Positions 1 through 5,037 of a DNA stretch of 7,290 nucleotides are shown here, in pieces. Both the position numbers and the translations under genes were made by a program. Position 1 is the first letter of the stretch; every line of letters starts with the position of its first letter. Source of the stretch: Pontiellaceae bacterium (lineage in GTDB: Bacteria; Verrucomicrobiota; Kiritimatiellia; Kiritimatiellales; Tichowtungiaceae); assembly GCA_025457785.1 (NCBI GenBank), contig JALOTS010000109.1, positions 1 to 7,290 of the forward strand. The letters are read 5' to 3'. The notes below the pieces were generated by a model. It had not been told where the DNA came from. It saw nothing but the letters and a program-made list of their open reading frames with translations, and did not search any database.

Positions 1-994
1 CGCGGGTTCCGGCATGCCAGGCGGCCTGCGCGCTGAGCGCGGTGGTGCTGCCGGTAAAATGCTTTTCCAGCAGTGCGGCGATTTTAATTTCAGAACTCAT
101 GTCCAGACAGTTGTTTGATGCGGCGCCGTCGGTTCCGATGGCAACCTGCATTCCGGCGTTCACGGCCTCGGTAAAACAGAACTTGCCGGAAGCCAGTTTC
201 ATGTTGGAAACCGGACAGTGCAGCGCCTTCACTCCGCGCTTTACCAGCAGCTCCAGTTCAGACGGCTCCAGCCAGATGCAGTGAGCCGCCGTCACGTTCG
301 GGCCGAGAAAACCGATGGAGTCGAGATATTCCGGCGGGCGCATTCCGTGTTTGGCAATACAGTCAGCCACCTCCTTTTGCGTCTCCGAAAGATGCGTATG
401 AATCATCAGGCCGTGTTCATCGGCAAATTCTTTACACCAGCGCAGAGATTTTTTGGAAACGGTATAAATGGCGTGCGGACCGAGCTGGAAAACAACACGG
501 TTGCTGTACTGCTTCCGTTCCTCCAGCAGCCGTTTGTTCTGCGCGATTTGTTCCTGCGCTTTGGACGGATCGTCAAAATCGAAAAAGACGGGAGCGAGGG
601 CGGCGCGCAAACCCATCTCCTCCACGGCGCGGGCGGTTCCGTGCCAGAACCAGTACATATCGTTAAAAAACGTTGTGCCGGATTTAATCATTTCCAGACA
701 GGCCAGCCGTGCGCCGTCATAGACATCCGCTTCGGTCATCCGGCCTTCGAGCGGCCAGATGTGCTCGCTCAGCCAGACGAATAATTCGAGATCGTCGGCA
801 TAGCTGCGCATAGTCGCCATCGCCGCATGAGTATGCGCGTTATGAAATGTCGGCAGAATGGCCTTGTTTCGTCCGTCGAGAATGATTTCCGCCGACTGCC
901 CGGAGCAGTCGCCGATGGTTTTGATCTGATTTCCGCTGATGAATACATCAACGGGCTCCCCGTTCCATTCAACCTGTTTGATCAAGATGCTCAT
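1..994 (-). CDS. mtaD: 5-methylthioadenosine/S-adenosylhomocysteine deaminase-family amidohydrolase (C-terminus outside window)
   Basis: The 331 readable residues form a metal-dependent amidohydrolase of the MtaD/SsnA/TrzN type. A short N-terminal beta segment is followed by the TIM-barrel signatures: N-A-H-T-H (H54, H56) after strand 1, H-T-H-L-S-E (H199, H201, E204), A-A-H-C (H238) and G-T-D-G-A-A-S-N-N (D289). By family knowledge H54, H56, H201 and D289 bind Zn or Fe, and E204 and H238 act in deamination. MtaD converts methylthioadenosine or S-adenosylhomocysteine to the inosyl product, a cytoplasmic purine and methionine salvage step. Related guanine or chlorohydrolase-like enzymes share the motifs, so the substrate is not certain. 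Family members are about 430 residues, so roughly 100 C-terminal residues are missing. The ATG at 992-994 fits the usual N-terminus (MSILIKQVEW) but has no Shine-Dalgarno; a TTG upstream in frame is an alternative. The BI-1 family gene lies 116 bp upstream on the same strand. Confidence 0.9.
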   Translation of the reverse strand, partial: MSILIKQVEWNGEPVDVFISGNQIKTIGDCSGQSAEIILDGRNKAILPTFHNAHTHAAMATMRSYADDLELFVWLSEHIWPLEGRMTEADVYDGARLACLEMIKSGTTFFNDMYWFWHGTARAVEEMGLRAALAPVFFDFDDPSKAQEQIAQNKRLLEERKQYSNRVVFQLGPHAIYTVSKKSLRWCKEFADEHGLMIHTHLSETQKEVADCIAKHGMRPPEYLDSIGFLGPNVTAAHCIWLEPSELELLVKRGVKALHCPVSNMKLASGKFCFTEAVNAGMQVAIGTDGAASNNCLDMSSEIKIAALLEKHFTGSTTALSAQAAWHAGTR

Positions 995-1110
995 TGTCGG
1001 CGCCGAGATTAGCCGCAAAGCCCGGCAAAAACCACAAAAAATACGGCGGCGGGGTAACAGTTCTCAGAGTCATTCGGCTCCGATCGCACCCCCTTTTTTT
1101 CATCAACCGT

Positions 1111-1839
1111 CTATTTTCGTCCCTGAAGCTTGGAAAGAAGCCGCAGAATTTCCATATAAAGCCAGACCAGCGTCACAATCAGCCCGAATGCCGCATACCA
1201 TTCCATATACTTCGGTGCGCCCTGCTCTGCACCCTGTTCAATAAAATCAAAATCCAGCACCAGATTCAATGCCGCCACCACGACAACCACTGCACTGAAC
1301 CCGATGCCGATCGGCCCGCTGCCTGCAATCATCGGCATCTGCACACCGAAAAAACCAAGGATCCACGACACCAGATAAAACAGAGCAATGCCGCCCGTTG
1401 CGGCGACAACTCCCAGCTTAAAATTTTCCGTTACACGAATCAGCCGAGAGGTGTATGCCAGCAACAAAGAACCCAGCGTTCCGAAAGTCAGCACGACCGC
1501 CTGCATCACAATTCCGGGGAACCGGCTTTCAAACAAGCTTGAAATACCTCCGAGCAACAGGCCTTCGCAGACGGCATACAGCGGGGCGGTAACCGGCGAA
1601 GCCTTCTTTTTGAAAATCGTAATCAACGCCGTAACAAAACCGGCAATTCCCCCGATCAGAGCCCATTTCACGCCGTCCTGCGGAGCCGCCGGATTCCATG
1701 TCAGCATCGTTGCAGCAAACAGCAGCGCCAGCAACATCGCCGTGCGGCTCACCGTTCCCTGAATGGTCATTACCTCCGAACCCTCGAAGGCCACATCAAA
1801 CGTCTTGGCATTTAAAGCCGGATTTGCCGTACGCATCAT
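1111..1839 (-). CDS. YccA/Bax inhibitor-1 family membrane protein (COG4760-like)
   Basis: A 242-residue polytopic inner-membrane protein. It opens with the N-terminal signature of this bacterial branch (R-T-A-N-P-A-L near residues 3-9, then M-T-I-Q-G-T-V at 24-30). About seven hydrophobic helices follow, at roughly 33-49, 58-76, 86-102, 110-130, 142-163, 173-195 and 212-235. The hallmark is the stretch from about 192 to 236: N-L-V-L-D-F-D-F-I-E, then an E-W-Y-A-A-F-G-L segment and L-V-W-L-Y-M-E-I-L-R-L-L. Length is normal for the COG4760 branch. The related BsYetJ is a pH-sensitive calcium leak channel, with acidic residues in the last helices acting as the sensor; D196 and D198 may correspond, but that is inference. 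The physiological role of COG4760 proteins is not established. The start is set by AGGAG seven bases upstream. It lies 115 bp after the sulfatase gene, which leaves room for its own promoter. Confidence 0.93.
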   Translation of the reverse strand: MMRTANPALNAKTFDVAFEGSEVMTIQGTVSRTAMLLALLFAATMLTWNPAAPQDGVKWALIGGIAGFVTALITIFKKKASPVTAPLYAVCEGLLLGGISSLFESRFPGIVMQAVVLTFGTLGSLLLAYTSRLIRVTENFKLGVVAATGGIALFYLVSWILGFFGVQMPMIAGSGPIGIGFSAVVVVVAALNLVLDFDFIEQGAEQGAPKYMEWYAAFGLIVTLVWLYMEILRLLSKLQGRK

Positions 1840-1846
1840 AACCGAT

Positions 1847-1851
1847 CTCCT
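1847..1851 (-). promoter_or_regulatory. Ribosome binding site of the BI-1 family gene
   Basis: The minus strand reads AGGAG, then seven bases, then the ATG at 1837-1839. A second ATG follows directly (M-M-R-T). The spacing favours the first, though many relatives begin with a single M-R. Confidence 0.7.
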
Positions 1852-1954
1852 GTTGAATTTTTCATGAAAGAACCCATCGGACGATGAATCGGATCCGACA
1901 GTTCCGTTACAAGACGGTTTTTATGACCGACCGACCGAAAAAATGCAAAACCAA

Positions 1955-3565
1955 TCAATCCGCTTTGTAATATTTTCTGAGGCGGACGAGTTCTTTCTTC
2001 ATGGCTTTAATCCGGGGTTCGTTTTCAGGCTGGCTATAGCCGTTGTTCATTTCCGACGGATCGTTTTTCAGGTCATAGAACTCCCATTCTTCGCCATCGG
2101 GAACATCCTTTCCGTAAAAACGGATCAGCTTGCATTCTTTGGTGGCGACTCCTTCATGGCGGCGAACGCTGTGGATGCCGGGATATTCATAAAAATGGTA
2201 GTAAAGCGACTGCCGCCAGTCGTCGGGGGTTTCGCCTTTAAGCAGCGGCACCAGACTTTTTCCCTGCATATCGTCCGGAATCGGCGCGTCGGCCAAATCG
2301 AGGAAGGTTTCAGCAAAGTCAATATTCTGAACCAGATCGGTGTTGACGGAGCCGGGTTGTGTAACTCCCGGCCAGCGTACGATAAGCGGCGTACGGAACG
2401 ACTCTTCGTACATAAAGCGCTTATCGAACCAGCCGTGTTCCCCGTTATAGAATCCCTGATCGGAGGAATAAATTACAACGGTGTTTTTGTCCAGGCCGGA
2501 TTCGGCGAGGACATCGAGCACGCGCCCGATGTTCTCGTCGAGACTTGCGATACATCCAAGATAGTCTTTCATATAGCGCTGGTAGCGCCATTGCACCCCC
2601 TCGCGGGTCTTCAGCCATTCCTCACCCTTCGCAAGAATCTCCTGATTACCGGCTTCGCGGGCATCATCCCAGATTTTGCGCTGTTCATCGGACATCCGGA
2701 AATAAGCGCCGAACTCCCACCCGCCTTCCGGCGGAAAATTTTTTCCCGAATCGATCATCTGCTTTTTCTCCGCCTCGTATTTTTCCCGGGTTGCCGGCGT
2801 AAAGAGCTTAAGATCTGATTCCGGACTCAACTCATCGCGGAGGGTCATCGTCGCGGTGTGCGCTGCAGCGCCGCGGGTGGCATAGTCATCAAACAGAGTG
2901 TCCGGTTCAGGAATAAAAACATTCTCATACAGGCTCACATGGCGCGGCGCCGGGAGCCAGCTTCGATGCGCGGCCTTATGGTGAATCATCAGCATAAACG
3001 GTTTGTCTTTGTCCCGTCCGCTCTCCAGCCACTTGAGCGCCTTCTCGGTGATAATGTCAGTGACATATCCCTGTTCCGTATAAAGTCCGTCTTCATTGAG
3101 AAAGCAGGGCTGATAATAGTCGCCCTGCCCCGGCAGAACCTCCCAGTGGTCAAACCCCTGCATTTTTCCGTCCAGGTGAATTTTGCCGATCATCGCGGTC
3201 TGGTAGCCGTTTTTACGCAGAATTTTCTGGAACTGCTGCTGATCGTGATCAAAGGGAACCGCATTGTTGATTTTTCCGTGGAGATGGCTGTGTTTTCCGG
3301 TCAGCAGCGTGGCGCGGCTCGGGGCGCAGATGGAATTTCCGACATAGCAGTGATCGAACCGCATTCCTTCACGGGCGAGCCGGTCAATATTCGGTGTCGG
3401 ATTCAGCGGCTGCAATCTTCCGCCGTATGCGCCGATCGCCTGATAGGAATGATCATCTGAAAAAATCCATACGATGTTGGGTACGGATGACGCTGCCGCT
3501 TTTGCCGACAGGGCAAAGCCCAACCCCGTCACGATTAAATTCCGAAGGATATGTCTGTTTTTCAT
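1955..3565 (-). CDS. Secreted type I (formylglycine) sulfatase, GlcNAc-6-sulfatase/mucin-desulfating-like
   Basis: A full-length arylsulfatase-superfamily enzyme of 536 residues that hydrolyses sulfate esters, probably on a polysaccharide or glycan. Residues 1-25 are a Sec signal peptide (basic start, hydrophobic core, A-K-A-A-A end), so it acts in the periplasm or outside. Visible active-site elements are F-S-D-D-H (metal D37, D38), C-A-P-S-R-A-T-L-L-T-G-K with C80 as the formylglycine precursor and R84, G-K-I-H (K128, H130), H-H-K-A-A-H (H195-H200), and S-D-Q-G-F-Y-N-G-E-H-G (metal D369). The C-terminal Y-Y-H-F-Y-E-Y-P-G (455-463) and E-F-Y-D-L-K-N-D-P resemble SulfAtlas S1_11-type N-acetylglucosamine-6-sulfatases; this assignment is from memory. 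Formylglycine at C80 must be installed by FGE or anSME, and neither is in the window. No carbohydrate uptake or glycoside hydrolase gene adjoins it. The start has AGGAG four bases upstream. Confidence 0.95.
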   Translation of the reverse strand: MKNRHILRNLIVTGLGFALSAKAAASSVPNIVWIFSDDHSYQAIGAYGGRLQPLNPTPNIDRLAREGMRFDHCYVGNSICAPSRATLLTGKHSHLHGKINNAVPFDHDQQQFQKILRKNGYQTAMIGKIHLDGKMQGFDHWEVLPGQGDYYQPCFLNEDGLYTEQGYVTDIITEKALKWLESGRDKDKPFMLMIHHKAAHRSWLPAPRHVSLYENVFIPEPDTLFDDYATRGAAAHTATMTLRDELSPESDLKLFTPATREKYEAEKKQMIDSGKNFPPEGGWEFGAYFRMSDEQRKIWDDAREAGNQEILAKGEEWLKTREGVQWRYQRYMKDYLGCIASLDENIGRVLDVLAESGLDKNTVVIYSSDQGFYNGEHGWFDKRFMYEESFRTPLIVRWPGVTQPGSVNTDLVQNIDFAETFLDLADAPIPDDMQGKSLVPLLKGETPDDWRQSLYYHFYEYPGIHSVRRHEGVATKECKLIRFYGKDVPDGEEWEFYDLKNDPSEMNNGYSQPENEPRIKAMKKELVRLRKYYKAD

Positions 3566-3569
3566 AATG

Positions 3570-3574
3570 CTCCT
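3570..3574 (-). promoter_or_regulatory. Ribosome binding site of the sulfatase gene
   Basis: The minus strand reads AGGAG followed by CATT and the ATG at 3563-3565. The four-base spacing is short but usable. It fits a start placed directly before the signal peptide. Confidence 0.65.
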
Positions 3575-3644
3575 GTCTTTTGGTTTGCGGCGAATCGTCT
3601 ATTAATGCTTTTCCGTAACGATCCGGCTCAGAGAATACAGCCCG

Positions 3645-3679
3645 GAAGTATGTCGCTTCACAGGCGAAAGCGCTACTTC
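3645..3679. repeat. 35-bp imperfect palindrome in the gap upstream of the sulfatase
   Basis: The outer arms GAAGTA (3645-3650) and TACTTC (3674-3679) are exact reverse complements. Inside them lie CGCTT (3654-3658) and AAGCG (3668-3672), also exact, around a short GC-rich centre (CACAGGCGA). The nested arms with small bulges would form a cruciform or RNA hairpin in either strand. It is intergenic, 80 bp from the sulfatase start, and has no T-tract on either side, so it does not look like a simple terminator. It may be a member of a dispersed REP-like family or a regulator site. Only one copy is in the window. Confidence 0.5.
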
Positions 3680-3723
3680 AAAAAAAGGAAAGATTTGGAT
3701 GAATACCGCGTAATTTGCCGGAG

Positions 3724-3749
3724 CCGGTGTGAATTATCGGTTACACCGG
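3724..3749 (-). terminator. Hairpin overlapping the stop codon of the GGDEF gene (possible terminator without U-tract)
   Basis: CCGGTGT (3724-3730) and ACACCGG (3743-3749) form a perfect GC-rich 7-bp stem. It can be extended by a G-T and an A-T pair and has an 8-base loop. The TAA stop of the GGDEF gene (3741-3743) lies at the loop edge. No U-run follows on the minus strand, so it is not a canonical intrinsic terminator. It could slow or end transcription before the sulfatase, or stabilise the 3' end of the message. Confidence 0.35.
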
Positions 3750-4292
3750 AAGCGGTTTTTGATCATGCGCGGGCTTTGAGTCGAGCAGTTCCCGGTCTGC
3801 GTCCGCAAAAAGATTATCCGAGGGCAGCGCCGCAATGCCCGCGCTGGCAGAAAGTTTCCAAGGGGTGGACGGGCCGCCGGTTTTTTCCAGACATTGGAAA
3901 AACCGTTCAGTGAATTTCCAAACACTGGAAAGAGCCGTTTCCGGCATAAGAATCGCGAATTCATCGCCGCCGATACGGCAGACGATATCGGCTTTACGGG
4001 TGATTTCGCCCAGGAGGCGGGCAAACGTTTTCAGTGCGTTATCGCCGGCCTCATGCCCGAAGGTATCGTTGATTTGCTTCAGACCGTCGATATCCAAAAG
4101 AACGAGGCTCAATTCGCGGTGATAGCGGCGGGCGGTTTCCGTTTGCTGCGCGAAGGCCTCGTCGAAAAAACGGCGGTTATAGAGTCCGGTCAGCGGGTCA
4201 CGAACAGCCTGTTCGGCCAGTTCGGCGGCAAGCGCGCATACATCGGCGGGGGCTCCGATTTCGGCAAGACGGCACTGGAGGAGGTCAGGCAT
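3741..4292 (-). CDS. Minimal GGDEF-domain diguanylate cyclase
   Basis: A 183-residue, apparently soluble protein that is almost only a GGDEF domain, expected to make cyclic di-GMP from two GTP. About 30 N-terminal residues precede D-P-L-T-G-L-Y-N-R-R (32-41). Then come D-I-D-G-L-K-Q-I-N-D (67-76, metal and substrate site), the inhibitory I-site R-K-A-D (R99, D102), and intact G-G-D-E-F (108-112). Both the active site and feedback site therefore look functional. The end is odd: after S-A-S-A-G-I-A the usual A-D-R-A-L-Y-x-A-K-x-x-G-R-N helix is reduced to a poor match (A-D-R-E-L-L-D-S-K, about 165-173), so the fold may be shortened there. There is no sensor or membrane domain. Its ATG overlaps the end of the DUF218 gene by 8 bp (ATGCCTGA), which implies translational coupling. 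The gene carries embedded palindromes at 3855-3931. Confidence 0.9.
   Translation of the reverse strand: MPDLLQCRLAEIGAPADVCALAAELAEQAVRDPLTGLYNRRFFDEAFAQQTETARRYHRELSLVLLDIDGLKQINDTFGHEAGDNALKTFARLLGEITRKADIVCRIGGDEFAILMPETALSSVWKFTERFFQCLEKTGGPSTPWKLSASAGIAALPSDNLFADADRELLDSKPAHDQKPLPV
3882..3902. repeat. Palindrome copy A (8-bp arms, 5-bp loop) inside the GGDEF gene
   Basis: TTTTTCCA (3882-3889) and TGGAAAAA (3895-3902) are perfect reverse complements around GACAT. Flanking CGG (3878-3880) and CCG (3903-3905) extend the pairing if one T is bulged. On the minus strand it encodes part of R-F-F-Q-C-L-E-K-T of the cyclase. It shares the core TTTCCA-N5-TGGAAA with copy B 31 bp away. Confidence 0.7.
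3915..3931. repeat. Palindrome copy B (6-bp arms, 5-bp loop) inside the GGDEF gene
   Basis: TTTCCA (3915-3920) and TGGAAA (3926-3931) are perfect arms around AACAC. Compared with copy A the shared 16 bases differ at two loop positions. On the minus strand it encodes S-S-V-W-K. The codon frame differs from that of copy A, so the similarity is in the DNA and not in the protein. A third, decayed copy (TTTCCA-N5-TGGA) lies at 3855-3869. Confidence 0.65.
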
Positions 4293-4932
4293 ATTTACAC
4301 GGAGCGAATAAGGTGTAGAACCACGAAATAAATTCGGTCAGGACGCTTTTAAACGCCAGACTGCTGCGCCACCAGCAACGCTGATCGCAATCCTGGCATT
4401 TAAGAGAAACGATGCCGAGCGGATAATCGGCGCCAAAGGCGAGCCGGTACATCTGAAACGTCCGGCGGCTGTGAACACCGATGCTGTAGATGTTACAGGG
4501 TTTTCCGAACAGACCGCGCTGTTCAAGGAGGATGCGGACGGCTGTCGCGGAATTATAAGTGCGGTCCGACGGCGCGTCAGGCGCCGATGCGCAGAGAATC
4601 TGTTCCGGCGGTACCCCCAGTAAAAGAAGCCGATCAACAGTTAATTCTGCATAGGTTTTATTTTCAAGCAGGCTGCCGCAAAAAAAAACCGGCCCGCCGG
4701 TGGTCACAACAATCTGTCCGGGGCGAAGATCCCGAACCGCTTCTTGAAGTTCGCTGTCAGCCAACCAGCCTTCGATGGCGATCCATTCCGCATCGGGGCG
4801 CGGATGATGTTGCGCCAGAAATGGATAAAGGTGCAGCACTCCGCCGGAGAAAAGGCCGCCGAGAAGAAGAGAAATCAGGAGAAGTCCCTTCCAGGTTGGA
4901 ATCCACAGGGTTTGTTTTCGAAAAAACTTCAT
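4285..4932 (-). CDS. Membrane-anchored DUF218 (YdcF/ElyC/SanA-like) protein
   Basis: A 215-residue protein with one N-terminal transmembrane helix (about 14-36) and a DUF218 domain facing the periplasm. Matching segments are A-E-W-I-A-I-E-G-W-L (48-57), I-V-V-T-T-G-G-P (74-81), K-T-Y-A-E-L (92-97), D-R-T-Y-N-S-A (123-129), G-V-H-S-R-R-T (152-158) and W-W-R-S-S-L-A-F-K (187-195), the last typical of DUF218 proteins of PVC and related bacteria. Family members such as ElyC and SanA affect envelope and peptidoglycan integrity, but no reaction is established. It is cysteine-rich (seven), with C-x2-C-x3-C at 179-186 where relatives usually have a D-Y-D-P-like loop. A run of nine T on the coding strand (4680-4688) covers residues 82-85. 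The start is firm: an in-frame TGA lies two codons upstream, although the Shine-Dalgarno is poor. It is followed by the overlapping cyclase gene. Confidence 0.85.
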   Translation of the reverse strand: MKFFRKQTLWIPTWKGLLLISLLLGGLFSGGVLHLYPFLAQHHPRPDAEWIAIEGWLADSELQEAVRDLRPGQIVVTTGGPVFFCGSLLENKTYAELTVDRLLLLGVPPEQILCASAPDAPSDRTYNSATAVRILLEQRGLFGKPCNIYSIGVHSRRTFQMYRLAFGADYPLGIVSLKCQDCDQRCWWRSSLAFKSVLTEFISWFYTLFAPCKYA

Positions 4933-4951
4933 GGCTCATGGGTATAACCTT

Positions 4952-4979
4952 TTGAGCAGGCCGGAACAATTCCTATCTT
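4952..4979 (+). promoter_or_regulatory. Candidate sigma70-like promoter for the DUF2062-psd-pssA operon
   Basis: TTGAGC (4952-4957), a 16-bp spacer and TATCTT (4974-4979) match the -35 and -10 consensus at four of six positions each. The spacer contains the small palindrome GGAA-CAA-TTCC (4963-4973). Transcription would start near 4986, giving a leader of about 50 bases. This is a weak match found by eye. Confidence 0.3.
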
Positions 4980-4991
4980 TTTTTTCTGATG

Positions 4992-5020
4992 ATTAGAAAA
5001 TATAAAGTGTACTGTTCCAA
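4992..5020 (-). promoter_or_regulatory. Candidate sigma70-like promoter for the DUF218-cyclase pair
   Basis: On the minus strand TTGGAA (5020-5015), exactly 17 bp, then TCTAAT (4997-4992) match the consensus at four and five of six positions. The start point would be near 4985, about 50 bases before the ATG at 4932. The -35 box overlaps the left arm of the palindrome variant at 5014-5030. Confidence 0.4.
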
Positions 5021-5030
5021 AGTTCGGAAA
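5014..5030. repeat. Palindrome variant in the divergent promoter region
   Basis: GTTCCA (5014-5019), five bases (AAGTT), then CGGAAA (5025-5030). This has the same geometry as the two copies inside the GGDEF gene, with TTCC/GGAA arms and one arm mismatch. It lies 7 bp before the DUF2062 start codon. An overlapping 9-bp-period direct repeat of AAAGTTCG (5019-5026 and 5028-5035) is also present. It could be an operator or a degenerate repeat copy. Confidence 0.35.
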
Positions 5031-5037
5031 GTTCGCT

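Noticed and set aside
218..784. 188-residue open frame on the plus strand opposite the amidohydrolase
   Set aside because: The minus strand carries every amidohydrolase motif across this span; the plus frame has no family features.
995..1110. Terminator or promoter between the BI-1 family gene and the amidohydrolase gene
   Set aside because: The gap has homopolymer runs and a short GCCG/CGGC pair but no convincing stem with U-tract and no good -35/-10 pair.
994..1542. 182-residue plus-strand frame opposite the BI-1 family gene
   Set aside because: Its His/Gln/Arg-rich composition is typical of an antisense shadow, and the minus strand has a clear COG4760 protein.
1875..1898. Adjacent small palindromes CATCG-GA-CGATG and TCGGATCCGA upstream of the BI-1 family gene
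   Set aside because: They could be an operator, but short palindromes of this size occur by chance and no promoter can be placed confidently beside them.
1925..1938. Short tandem GACC repeat (three and a half units)
   Set aside because: It is too short to be meaningful; likely chance in the gap between the sulfatase and the BI-1 family gene.
1943..2818. 291-residue open frame on the plus strand opposite the sulfatase
   Set aside because: It is antisense to a strongly conserved sulfatase, shows no recognisable motif, and arises from the codon bias of the real gene.
3855..3931. Possible CRISPR array because of roughly 30-bp periodic repeats
   Set aside because: The repeats are only about 17-21 bp, palindromic and imperfect, the spacing leaves about 10-bp spacers, and they lie inside a gene with no cas genes nearby.
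3894..4331. 145-residue plus-strand frame opposite the GGDEF gene
   Set aside because: The GGDEF, I-site and substrate motifs are all on the minus strand; the plus frame matches nothing.
4889..4901. TTCCA-GGT-TGGAA palindrome in the DUF218 gene as another copy of the TTTCCA element
   Set aside because: The loop is 3 bases rather than 5 and the flanks do not match, so I did not count it with the family.
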